This document shows, piece after piece, positions 17,901 to 24,969 of a stretch of DNA of 40,107 nucleotides. Every line of letters starts with the position of its first letter. Position 1 is the stretch's first letter. This DNA comes from Mycolicibacterium pyrenivorans (GTDB taxonomy: Bacteria; Actinomycetota; Actinomycetes; Mycobacteriales; Mycobacteriaceae). Made by a program: the position numbers and the translations under genes. A model generated the notes under the pieces. The model ran no database searches. It was not told the DNA's origin and saw only the letters and a program-made list of their open reading frames with translations. The stretch is from positions 1,099-41,205 of the forward strand of contig NZ_JACKSH010000125.1 of NCBI RefSeq assembly GCF_025821625.1, in the 5' to 3' direction.

Positions 17901-20900
17901 GAGCGCCGACCCGATCGCCGAGAACACGGCAGGCCAGCACAGCCCGACGAGGGCATCCGGCACCAGGGTGAGGCCGGGCGCCAGCGGCGCACCGAACGTC
18001 GCGGTGACACCGGTGTGGTCGGCGACCTTCTCCGGATCCCATTCGACAGTGACCGTCGCGGTACCCTGATCGCTCCTCCCGTCCGCGGTGCCCTGATCGC
18101 TCCTCCCGTCCGCGGTATCGTCGTTCACCGGCGGAAGCGCTTCGGGCCCTTCGACACCGGCGGCGATCGCCAGCACCGCGCGCATCGCCTTGGACGCATC
18201 CTCGACGGTGACGATCGGCATGCCGCCGTCGACCGTGCAGGACGGCAGGGTGAAGTGGATGTCGATCCAGATGTCGGACAGCGGCACGCTCAGCGTGACG
18301 GAATCCCCCGCCAGCTCCAGCCGGGCACCCGTGGACGGATGTGTGGCGCTGGGCTTTCCCGGCACGTCGTTGACCTGCCACTCGCCCGGCTCACCGATGC
18401 GGTGCACGGGATTGATCGCGGTGCGTCCCGCCCAGAGCACGTCGGGCGAATCGAGGACGACGGCCAGTGGTCCGGTGACGTCGGCGCGCGCCTGACGGCG
18501 GGAGACCACGGCGACGGGCTCGGCTCCCGAGCCCACCACGCGGTCGATGATCTCCTGCTCGAACCGGTCCAGCAGCTCGCCGACCGGCTCGTCCACCCGG
18601 GTGATGCCCGCGACGGCTTGGGTTCCGGGGATGATGCACACCTGGTCGGCGGAGTAGCGGGCGTCGTGTGCCTGCCACAGCGAGTCGCTGCGCCACCAGC
18701 GCCGGACGTCCTTGTCGATGACCGGGACGAAGTTGACCGGCTTGCCCGGCTTCTTGCACAGCGTCACGAAGAACGGCACGTCAGCCGGATGCAGCCTGAC
18801 CGTCTCCGCGTCGGGGTAACGAGCCAGCAGTTCGGCAATCGCCTGGGCCGGATTGTCAAGCAGCGCTTGACCTTCCGGGCTGTCGTCAAAGAGCGACTCG
18901 ATCGGCCCGAAGTCCTTCTCGTGCAACCGCGACTCGGCGCGCTTGAGCATCTCCTCGAAGCGTTCCCTCCAGGTGTCGGCCAGCCAGATGCTGCCCGGCG
19001 CCGCGGTGTCGGCGGTGCTGTCGCCGTCTCCGATCGCCAGCTCGATGTAGCGCTGCAGCCACTGCAGGTAGGTCATGTCGCCGACGTCGCCGAAGTACGG
19101 CTTGGCGGTGTCGGCCATCGCGGCGATGATCTCGGCGCGGCGCTCGGCGACGGCGTCGGCGTCACCGGCGACCTCGTCGAGAAGGCGGCCGCAGCGTGAC
19201 GCGGTGTTGTCGATCTCGTGGATGTCGGCGCCGAGCTGGCTGCGACCGCTGGCCATGCCGTTGATGGCCCGGCCCGCCCCGACCCAGGTGTCGGTGCCGG
19301 TGGTCTCGACGAGCATCTGCTTGACCGCAGGCGACGTCGTCGCCTCCTTGGTGGCCATCGCGGCGGTGCCGACGAGGATGCCGTCGACCGGCATCGACGG
19401 GAATCCGTACTGCTTGGCCCAGTCACCGGACAGGTATTCGGCCGCGCGTTCGGGAGTGCCGATGCCGCCGCCGACGCAGATCGTGACGTTGGTGTACTTG
19501 CGCAGCTCCCCGTAGGTGGCCAGGAGCAGGTCGTCGAGGTCCTCCCAGGAGTGGTGTCCGCCGGCACGGCCACCCTCGATGTGGACGATGACGTCCCTGT
19601 TGGGGACCTCCGTCGCGATCTTGATGACGGACTTGATCTGGTCGACGGTGCCGGGCTTGAAAACCACGTTGCTGATGCCGACGGAGTTGAGCTCCTCGAT
19701 CAGGTCGACGGCCTCTTCGAGGTCGGGGATGCCCGCGGTGACGACCACCCCGTCGATCGGCGCACCGGACTGGCGGGCCTTCTGCACCAGCCGCTTGCCG
19801 CCCACCTGCAGCTTCCACAGGTACGGATCGAGGAACAGGGAGTTGAACTGCACGGCGCGGCCCGGCTCCAAGAGCTCCGTCAACTCTTTGATGCGCGCAT
19901 CGAAGATCTCTTCGGTGACCTGACCGCCACCGGCGAGCTCGGCCCAGTGACCGGCGTTGGCTGCGGCGGCGACGATCTTGGCGTCGACCGTCGTCGGCGT
20001 CATGCCCGCGAGCAGGATCGGGGACCGGCCGGTGAGGCGGGTGAACTTGGTCGAGACCTTGACCGACCCGTCGGGCAGCGTGATCGGCTTGGGAGCGTAG
20101 CTCGACCAGGCCGGGGCGACCGCCGGGGCGGCACCGACGGTGAACAGGCTGCGCTGCCCGGCGCGGGTGGCGGCGGGCACGATGCCGATGCCGAGTCCGC
20201 GGATCACCGGCGCGGTCAGGCGCGTCACGGTGTCGCTGGGACCCAGGTCGATGATCCACTTGGCGCCCGCGGCGGCGAGGCCCTCGACCTCGGCGACCCA
20301 GTCCACGGGCCTGACGAAGATGATCTCGGTGAGCTCGCGCGTCAGATCGTGGTCGAGACCGGTACGCGCGGCCCACTCGTTGACGAGGTCGACACCACCG
20401 GACAGCCGCGGCGTGTGGAACCCGACCTCGACGTTGAGCTGGCTGAACACCGGGCGGAAGATCGCCCCGCCGCGCGTCTTGTTCTTGCGCTCGGCTTCTT
20501 CCTTCTCGGTGATCTTGGTGCAGTAGAGCTCGAATCGGGCGAGCTGCTCGGGGGTGCCGGTGATGACCACCGAACGCCTGCCGTTGCGAATGGACAGGGC
20601 GGGCGGCAGCACGGTGCGCACGTCCTGAGCGAACTCGTCGAGGAGCTCGGCCACGCGCGCGGGGTCGACGTTGGTCACCGACACCATCGGCGACTTGTCG
20701 CCGCGGCCGACCATGCCGCACCGGCGGGAGACCAGCGATCCTGCCGCGCCGATCAACTGACCGATGGCGAGCAGCTCGACGTCGCGGGTGCCGTGCGCCT
20801 TGAGCGATTCGACGGCGGTGACGCCCTGCGAGTGCCCGGCGATGGCGACCGGCGGGTGACCGGTGAGATCGAGACCCTGGCGCCTGAGCGCGCGCATGGC

Positions 20901-21299
20901 CGCCATCTGGGTGAGCAGGATTCCCGGTCCGGAGATCGCGGCGGTGGTGAGGTCCTTCGCGGCGGGCAACGGCTCGTCTGCCGCCAGCGCGCGGATCCAC
21001 GTCATCGGTTCGAAGCCGATCGGGCGCACCACGACCAGCTCGCGCGCCAGCGGCTCCAGCAGCAACTCGGCCTCAGCGACCAGCTGACTGATCTCGGACT
21101 CGATACCGGCCGAGTTGACCAGCTCCTCGAGGTTCTCCAGCCAGGAGCCACCCTGGCCGCCGAAGGCCACGGCGTAGGGCTCGCAGGAATGGAGTCGATC
21201 GACGAGTGCGTGCGTCCCTGTCAGCGGTTCGTAGGCCCGGCCCGTGTCGGAGCCGTTGTCTGCAGAGGTGGTGGCACGCTGCTGGTCGTTGATCGTCAC
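11901..21299 (-). CDS. fas: Type I multifunctional fatty acid synthase
   Basis: 3132-residue FAS-I producing the bimodal C16-C18 and C24-C26 acyl-CoAs that feed phospholipids and mycolic acid synthesis. Domains from the N-terminus: acetyltransferase (GHSQG, Ser157), enoyl reductase (from about residue 410, SPILLAGMTPTTVD), hot-dog dehydratase (GDHNPIHTD, His1261), malonyl/palmitoyl transferase (PGQG near 1366, GHSVGEYTAL with Ser1469), ACP (EALDSIESI, Ser1860 the likely phosphopantetheine site), ketoreductase (VVTGASKGS, Gly2184 region) and ketosynthase (GACATA Cys2783, His2935 in KHDTST, His2976 in LTGHAKGG). The start is a GTG with AGGGAG ten bases upstream. It is about 60 residues longer than M. 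tuberculosis FAS, partly because of two in-frame tandem repeats (residues about 1063-1080 and 1785-1827). It heads the fas-acpS-M20 operon. Confidence 0.97.
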   Translation of the reverse strand: MTINDQQRATTSADNGSDTGRAYEPLTGTHALVDRLHSCEPYAVAFGGQGGSWLENLEELVNSAGIESEISQLVAEAELLLEPLARELVVVRPIGFEPMTWIRALAADEPLPAAKDLTTAAISGPGILLTQMAAMRALRRQGLDLTGHPPVAIAGHSQGVTAVESLKAHGTRDVELLAIGQLIGAAGSLVSRRCGMVGRGDKSPMVSVTNVDPARVAELLDEFAQDVRTVLPPALSIRNGRRSVVITGTPEQLARFELYCTKITEKEEAERKNKTRGGAIFRPVFSQLNVEVGFHTPRLSGGVDLVNEWAARTGLDHDLTRELTEIIFVRPVDWVAEVEGLAAAGAKWIIDLGPSDTVTRLTAPVIRGLGIGIVPAATRAGQRSLFTVGAAPAVAPAWSSYAPKPITLPDGSVKVSTKFTRLTGRSPILLAGMTPTTVDAKIVAAAANAGHWAELAGGGQVTEEIFDARIKELTELLEPGRAVQFNSLFLDPYLWKLQVGGKRLVQKARQSGAPIDGVVVTAGIPDLEEAVDLIEELNSVGISNVVFKPGTVDQIKSVIKIATEVPNRDVIVHIEGGRAGGHHSWEDLDDLLLATYGELRKYTNVTICVGGGIGTPERAAEYLSGDWAKQYGFPSMPVDGILVGTAAMATKEATTSPAVKQMLVETTGTDTWVGAGRAINGMASGRSQLGADIHEIDNTASRCGRLLDEVAGDADAVAERRAEIIAAMADTAKPYFGDVGDMTYLQWLQRYIELAIGDGDSTADTAAPGSIWLADTWRERFEEMLKRAESRLHEKDFGPIESLFDDSPEGQALLDNPAQAIAELLARYPDAETVRLHPADVPFFVTLCKKPGKPVNFVPVIDKDVRRWWRSDSLWQAHDARYSADQVCIIPGTQAVAGITRVDEPVGELLDRFEQEIIDRVVGSGAEPVAVVSRRQARADVTGPLAVVLDSPDVLWAGRTAINPVHRIGEPGEWQVNDVPGKPSATHPSTGARLELAGDSVTLSVPLSDIWIDIHFTLPSCTVDGGMPIVTVEDASKAMRAVLAIAAGVEGPEALPPVNDDTADGRSDQGTADGRSDQGTATVTVEWDPEKVADHTGVTATFGAPLAPGLTLVPDALVGLCWPAVFSAIGSALTDDGFPVVEGLLSLVHLDHAAHLMQAMPTAKSELTVTATTSAATDTEVGRVVPVTVTIRETGGDAVLATLEERFAIRGRTGAVELTDPPRAGGAITDNATDTPRRRRRDVVVTAPVDMSAFAVVSGDHNPIHTDRAAALLAGLKTPIVHGMWLSAAAQHAVTATDGRATPPARLVGWTSRFLGMVLPGDEIEFRVDRVGIDRGAEIIEVTAKVNNELVMAATAQLAAPKTVYAFPGQGIQSKGMGMDVRARSKAARKVWDSADKFTRETLGFSVLHVVRDNPTSLIASGVHYHHPEGVLYLTQFTQVAMATVAAAQVAEMREQGAFVEDAMACGHSVGEYTALACVSGVYELEALLEVVFHRGSKMHDIVPRDAQGRSNYRLAAIRPSQIDLDDDDVPAFIDEISERTGEFLQIVNYNLRGSQYAIAGTVRGLEELEEEVERRREISGGKRSFILVPGIDVPFHSSVLRVGVADFRRALERVMPRDADPALLVGRYIPNLVPRPFTLDRDFIEEIRDLVPAEPLDEILADYDTWRNERPRELCRKIVIELLAWQFASPVRWIETQDLLFIEEAAGGLGVERFVEIGVKSAPTVAGLATNTLKLPEYSHNTTEVLNAERDAAVLFATDTDPEPEFEESAADPAPAAETAQAQAAPAGAPGSNVAPGGAPRPGGAPGSNVAPSGAPGSNVAPSGAPRPDDLGFDASDATMALIALSAKIRIDQIEALDSIESITDGASSRRNQMLVDLGSELNLGAIDGAAEADLAGLKTQVTKLARTYKPFGPVLSDAINDQLRTVLGPSGKRPAYIAERVKKTWELGEGWAKHVTVEVALGTREGTSVRGGALGGLHDGALGDAASVDKAIDAAVAAVGARRGVPVSLPSAAGGGGGVVDSAALGEFAEKVTGPDGVLASAARAILDQLGHGRPVVTPEPAADAELIDLVTAELGSDWPRLVAPAFDSRKAVLFDDRWASAREDLAKIWLMDEDDLEADWVRLSERFEGAGHVVGTQATYWQGKALAAGLNIHASLYARAAAGAENPGKGRYTDEVAVVTGASKGSIAASVVAQLLDGGATVIATTSKLDDSRLGFYRSLYRDNARYGAQLWVVPANMASYNDIDALAEWVGGEQTESLGPKSIHIKDALTPTLLFPFAAPRVAGDLSDAGSRSEMEMKVLLWAVQRLIAGLSHIGADRDIAARLHVVLPGSPNRGMFGGDGAYGESKSALDAVVSRWKAESSWAQRVSLAHALIGWTRGTGLMGHNDVIVDGVEEAGVTTYSTEQMASMLLALCDVETRVAAAREPVQADLTGGLAEVDLDLSALAAKAREEAVASPAEEATDDEVPGHMIAALPSPPRPATPAPPPPWEDLDVDPADLVVIVGGAELGPFGSSRTRFEMEVDNELSAAGVLELAWTTGLIKWEDDPQPGWYDTESGELVDESEIVERYHDVVVERVGIREFVGDAAIDPDHSAPLLVSVFLDKDFSFVVSSEADARAFVEFDPEHTVISPVPDSADWAVTRKAGTEIRVPRKSKLSRTVGAQIPTGFDPQVWGITPDMANSIDRVALWNLVATVDAFLSAGFSPTELMRWVHPSLVASTQGTGMGGLTSMQTMFHGNLLDANKPNDILQETLPNVVAAHVIQSYVGSYGSMIHPVGACATAAVSLEEGVDKIRLGKAEVVVTGGYDDLTLEAVIGFGDMAATADTEVMRAKGISDSRFSRANDRRRLGFVEAQGGGTILLARGDLAVRMGLPVLAVVAYAQSYGDGVHTSIPAPGLGALGAGRGGRESVLAKSLNRLGVGADDIAVISKHDTSTLANDPNEQELHERLADSLGRSEGAPLFIVSQKSLTGHAKGGAAVFQTMGLCQILRDGVIPPNRSLDCVDEELATSAHFVWPRETLRLGEKYPLKAGLVTSLGFGHVSGMIALVHPQAFLAALDPEQRAEYTARAQERTLAGQRRLVSAIAGGRPMYERPADRRFDHEHPEKAQEAAMLLDAASRLGEDGAYQR
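15820..15945 (-). repeat. 30-bp tandem repeats in the FAS-I linker before the ACP domain
   Basis: Unit boundaries fall at 15820, 15850, 15880 (shortened) and 15898, each beginning GGAGCGCCGC and ending GCGACATTGGACCCC where complete. In the protein they give GAPGSNVAPSGAP-type repeats (residues about 1785-1827) in the flexible linker between the malonyl/palmitoyl transferase and ACP. The unit is a multiple of three, and every copy keeps the frame. Confidence 0.9.
18060..18113 (-). repeat. 27-bp tandem duplication inside FAS-I
   Basis: Two adjacent 27-base copies (18060-18086 and 18087-18113) differ at one base and encode TADGRSDQG twice, residues about 1063-1080, just before the strand TVTVEWDPEKVADH. 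The insert lies in a linker ahead of the dehydratase hot-dog folds and keeps the frame. Confidence 0.88.
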
Positions 21300-21823
21300 G
21301 TCTTGTTGTCTCCCTCAGTTTCGCGGTTCCGCGCGTATCGCTCGTCGTGGGCTGTCGTGGGCGCCGGCCTGCACCGGGTGCGGCCGTTGCGATTCGGCGT
21401 CGAATCCGGCTGGTCTCGGTCGCGACCCAGGTGCCGTCAGGAATCTCGCGGACTCCGACGCATCCCAGCGGGTCGCGGTGGACACTCCAGCCGTACTAAG
21501 AGTGTCATAAGAGACTGTACGATTTTCGCGCTCCGAATGGTTACTGGCGAGTTCTACGCATGGGTAACAGACTTTGCATAACGCGCCGTTCGCAAGCGCT
21601 CAAACCCATCCGGGACAAACGTCCTGCATGCAGGTGGTTACGGTCGAGTAGGATAGAAGTGCAGATCAAGGCAGTATTGTTACACAATCGTTATCTGAAA
21701 ATTTGCGTTCGCAACTCGCCGGTCTCCGCGGTCCGGATGGTGGACACCGTACCCGCAACTGTCTTGTCACGTGTTTTCGCGATGTGTCCTAGTTTGCTGC
21801 AAAAACTTACTGGTCAGTAAGTC
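21300..21823. promoter_or_regulatory. fas upstream region, gene-free, with several palindromes
   Basis: The 520 bp between the fas start and the next gene contain no credible ORF, and the distal 340 bp are visibly richer in A+T than the surroundings. Palindromes seen: AGTGTC-ATAA-GAGACT (imperfect, near 21500), CCTGCATGCAGG (21623-21634), ATTGTTACACAAT (21676-21688) and the 18-bp element at 21805-21822. In M. tuberculosis and M. smegmatis this promoter is controlled by the activator FasR, but I cannot identify its site here. A long 5' leader for fas is likely. Confidence 0.5.
21805..21822 (-). terminator. Palindrome after the DUF1906 gene: terminator or TetR-type operator
   Basis: ACTTACTGGTCAGTAAGT is an exact inverted repeat (8-bp arms, GT centre) beginning one base past the leftward DUF1906 gene's stop codon. 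Read on the minus strand it is ACTTACT-GACC-AGTAAGT followed by five T residues counting the last stem base, the shape of an intrinsic terminator. The same symmetry is typical of TetR-family operators, and it lies about 500 bp upstream of fas, so a regulatory role is also possible. Confidence 0.5.
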
Positions 21824-22549
21824 CTAGTCCCACTGGCCGAACTGCGGCTTCAGAATGTGGTTGATGTCGACGCCTATCCCGGCCACTTTGCGCTTGTCGA
21901 TCTCCACCTGATGGAGATGGGCAGCGGGGTGCGCGACGCGTCCCGGCGAGCCCCAGTTGTGCTGCCAGTAATACGACCCGAGGCCATCCTGAAGTGCCCA
22001 CTCGATGGTCTTGGAGTTCGCGTACACGCCGACCCGCTGCCGCCCGAGGACCCGCTCCCAGCCGCGCAGATACGGCGCTACCTGGCGCTTGTACTGCTCG
22101 AACGTCGGGTCGTCGTCGATGGAGGTGTAGATGGGCGCGCCGACGGGGCCACCCGCGGCGGTGTGCAATTGCCAGCCGCGCTGCGCGTGCTGGATTCCTG
22201 CGGGCTCGCCGGCCAACCAGTCAGCGGTGTCCTGCTTGCCGTACTGATAGCAGGAGACGATCTTGCACCCACCCTGGTAGAGATCGCGCGCCTCGGCCAG
22301 CTGGATCGGCTTGCCCAGCATCCATGCGCCGCCGGGGCGCCGGTCCGAAACGTACCGGATGGCCCCGATCGCGCCCGCGGCGCGGAGGTCGACGGCGTTG
22401 ATCACGCCGGCGGCGTAGTCGAGCAGGATTCCCAGTGGTGCGGCGGTCGCCGTGGGCCTGCCGACTGCCGACGACAACGCGCCCATGCCGAAGACCGCGG
22501 GCGTGGCTGCGGCGGCATATTTGAGCACATCGCGCCGGGACATCGACAC
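21824..22549 (-). CDS. Tat-exported DUF1906 glycoside-hydrolase-like protein (Rv2525c-type)
   Basis: 241-residue exported protein. The N-terminus is a twin-arginine signal (MSRRDVLKYAAAATPAVFGM, processed near ATAAP). The body is a DUF1906 TIM-barrel-like domain: GILLDYAAGVINAVDLRAAG, IRYVSDRRPGG, CKIVSCYQYGKQDTADWLAG, then GAPIYTSIDDDPTFEQYKRQ with acidic residues at the expected active site, RVGVYANSKTIEWAL, and the end IDKRKVAGIGVDINHIL. Family members include Rv2525c of M. tuberculosis, which also lies directly upstream of fas and is linked to the cell wall; a catalytic activity is not established. It shares the fas orientation, but a hairpin separates them. Confidence 0.9.
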   Translation of the reverse strand: MSMSRRDVLKYAAAATPAVFGMGALSSAVGRPTATAAPLGILLDYAAGVINAVDLRAAGAIGAIRYVSDRRPGGAWMLGKPIQLAEARDLYQGGCKIVSCYQYGKQDTADWLAGEPAGIQHAQRGWQLHTAAGGPVGAPIYTSIDDDPTFEQYKRQVAPYLRGWERVLGRQRVGVYANSKTIEWALQDGLGSYYWQHNWGSPGRVAHPAAHLHQVEIDKRKVAGIGVDINHILKPQFGQWD

Positions 22550-22633
22550 GAGCCACAGGGTACGACAGCTACATCACTTTTAACGCCAACGCCACTGGTC
22601 ACATCTGTATCAAAAATTCCCCCAGCACGGGTC

Positions 22634-23371
22634 TCACGGGTCCTCGTGCGGCTCCCATTCGCCGCTCAGCAGGATCCCGGCGGTGTACTCGGATGCCGAG
22701 GCCACCATGAAACGACGGGTGGCCTGATCGAAGCGGGCAGCCATCGCCTTCTCCCCGAGCACCCGGTAGTCCTGGACGACCTGGCGGAGCTCGTCCATCT
22801 CCTCGGGCTTGGGGAGGTAGTTGGTGCCCACCCGCGCCCGGTACAACTCGGTCAGGCTCGTCACGAACGCCTTCGCCAGGTCGTCGAGCGAGGCGTCGGC
22901 GGCCTCGACGAACCTCAGCAGTGCCCGCACGTACAGCAGGCGATCCGGTGACCGGGTGAGGATGTCGCCGGCGGTTCCGTCGACCATCACCACCTTCCCC
23001 CCGACGATCTCGGCCATCCCGTACGAGACGAGCTTGCGGGCCTCCTCGGAGTCGGCGGTCAGGGTGAGCGGCTCCCCGTCGCTCTCCGAGTCGGTGCGCG
23101 GTCCCAGCACAGCCCGCTGCAGTCCCAGGATGTCGGCCAGGTCCGTCCCCTGGCGCATGCTCGTGAAGAAGTCCGCGATGTGTGTCGAGGTGAAGCCTCG
23201 ACGCAGCAGCTCACTGATGGTGTTGAGCTGCGACAGGTGGTAGTCGTCGTACAGCGCGGACCGGCCGACCCTTCGCGGCGGGTCGAGCAGGCCTCGCTCC
23301 CGGTAGGCCCGGATGTTGCGGGCACTGACTTTGGACACCCGCGCCAGGTCCTGCAGCCGGTACTCAGCCAC
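22634..23371 (-). CDS. MerR-type transcriptional regulator
   Basis: A regulator of about 245 residues. The N-terminal winged helix is typical of MerR: YRLQDLARVSKVSARNIRAY, then RERGLLDPPRRVGRSALYDD and HLSQLNTISELLRRGFTSTH. The long C-terminal part (about residues 85-245) has no metal-binding cysteines, so it is likely a ligand-sensing or oligomerisation domain rather than a metal sensor. The GTG at 23371 is preferred because GGGGGAG lies nine bases upstream; an ATG at 23389 would add six residues but has no properly spaced ribosome site. It diverges from the MFS transporter gene across 333 bp containing an inverted repeat, so it probably controls that transporter. Confidence 0.82.
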   Translation of the reverse strand: MAEYRLQDLARVSKVSARNIRAYRERGLLDPPRRVGRSALYDDYHLSQLNTISELLRRGFTSTHIADFFTSMRQGTDLADILGLQRAVLGPRTDSESDGEPLTLTADSEEARKLVSYGMAEIVGGKVVMVDGTAGDILTRSPDRLLYVRALLRFVEAADASLDDLAKAFVTSLTELYRARVGTNYLPKPEEMDELRQVVQDYRVLGEKAMAARFDQATRRFMVASASEYTAGILLSGEWEPHEDP

Positions 23372-23504
23372 GGCGACGCGCTCCCCCATCCCTCGGGAGG
23401 GGGACCGGTGCGCGTGCGCGAGAGCACATGCACCCACTGTAATCCCGCAGGCAACCGCGTGAGCGAAGCAAAGGTCCCCAACCCATGAAGCCGATAGTAG
23501 GTGC

Positions 23505-23530
23505 ATTCGTGCGTCACCATCTGCACGAAT
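23505..23530. promoter_or_regulatory. Inverted repeat between MerR regulator and MFS transporter
   Basis: ATTCGTGC (23505-23512) and GCACGAAT (23523-23530) are exact reverse complements with a 10-base spacer, in the 333-bp divergent region. The size and symmetry suit an operator for the adjacent MerR-type protein. Nothing else was identified in 23372-23704. Confidence 0.45.
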
Positions 23531-23704
23531 ACTGCGGCACCGATGACCTACCCGACGGGGCAGTGCAGTCTCAGCCAACTTCGGCCGGATCTCGCGACAT
23601 CTTCGCCGGCCCGCGCCGGTTGGCGTCGGCACCCGGCTGTGCGGGAGTATGGATTGCCGGCCCTGAAACTGCAGGACATTAAGACAAAGTGGGAGAGGTA
23701 CCGC

Positions 23705-24969
23705 GTGCGTCCGTGGATCGTCTGGGCGACCGGGCTTCTCGCCTACATCGTGGCAGTTCTGGACCGGACCACGTTGGGCGTCTCGGGCCTCGCCGCCGCG
23801 GACCGTTTCAGCGCGGGCCCGACCCTGCTGTCGACGTTCGTCGTGCTCCAGGTCGTGGTGTACGCAAGCGCCCAGGTGCCCGCCGGGCTGCTGCTCGACC
23901 GGTTCGGGTCCAAGGCGCTGATCGTGGCGGGAGCCGGACTGATGGCCTCGGGTCAGCTCGTGCTGGCACTCACCGAATCCCTGCCTGCGGCCATCGGCGC
24001 ACGCGCCGTCGTCGGCCTCGGGGACGCCGTGACGTTCATCTCGGTGCTGCGACTCGTTCCCCACTGGTTCGCCCCGCACCGGGTTCCCCTGGTGACGCAG
24101 CTGACGGGGATCTGCGGACAGCTGGGCCAGGTGCTGTCGGCGGTGCCGTTCCTCGCCGTGCTCTCCGCCTCCGGGTGGTCGATCGCCTACGCATCGGTGT
24201 CGGCGCTGGGGGTGGTGGCGATCCTGCTGACGCTGCTCGTCGTCAAGAACACCCCGAACGGCGGCGTGGTCGCGGTCGAGACGATGTCGGTGCGGGAGAC
24301 ACTGACCAGTGTCAAAACGGTCTGGCTACGCCCAGGAACGCGGCTGGGTTTCTTCACCCACATGGGCACCCAGTTCTCGGTGACCGTGTTCGCGCTGATG
24401 TGGGGTGTGCCCTACTGACGGTGGCCCAGGGCGTGTCGTCGGCAGTGGCCGGAACACTGCTCACCGTGTCGGTGGTCGCCGCGATCTCCGCGGGGGTGTT
24501 GATCGGCATCGTCACGGGGCGCCACCCCCATCGACGCTCCCGCCTGGTTCTGGCCATCATCGCGAGCAACGCGCTGGTGTGGACGGTGGTGCTGGCGCTG
24601 CCCGGCAGGGCGCCGCTGTGGCTGCTCGTGATCCTCGTCGTGGTGATCTCGGTCGGCGGCCCGGGGTCGATGGTCGGCTTCGACTTCGCGCGGACCTTCA
24701 ACCCCAGCGCCACGCTGGGCACCGCGCAGGGCATGGTCAACATGGGCGGGTTCATCGCATCACTGCTGCTCATGCAGGCGATGGGGATGATCCTGGAAGC
24801 CGCCGGAGGGATCACGTTCGAGTCCTTCCGGTTGGCGTGGACGCTTCAGTACGCCGTCTGGACGTTGGCCGTCATCGGCATCCTGATCACCCGGCGCAAG
24901 GCCCGCACACTGCTGAAACTGGAGAACGACCGAATACTGCTCGAGGGCGCGGGACCGCTCGAACGCTAA
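23705..24969 (+). pseudogene. MFS transporter, interrupted by a single-base frameshift
   Basis: The GTG at 23705 (GGAGAGG six bases upstream) begins a 12-helix major facilitator: RPWIVWATGLLAYIVAVLDR, then QVPAGLLLDRFGSKALIVAG with the family loop GLLLDRFGSK, down to FALMWGVPY where a TGA occurs at 24416-24418. The protein resumes in the next frame with LTVAQGVSSAVAGTLLTVSV and continues to KARTLLKLENDRILLEGAGP, stop at 24967-24969. Adding one C (CCCTAC-CTGACG) restores a 421-residue transporter. The lesion may be real or a sequencing error; the rest is undamaged. The substrate is unknown. The stop codon interleaves with that of the convergent LtrA gene. Confidence 0.85.

Noticed and set aside
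11520..19199. 2559-codon open frame antisense to fas
   Set aside because: It is a shadow of the FAS-I gene, whose codon bias keeps the opposite frame free of stops; the product is Arg/Gly/His-rich without domains.
22634..24079. 481-residue version of the MerR regulator
   Set aside because: The upstream 230 codons are antisense to the MFS gene; the helix-turn-helix begins right after the chosen start.
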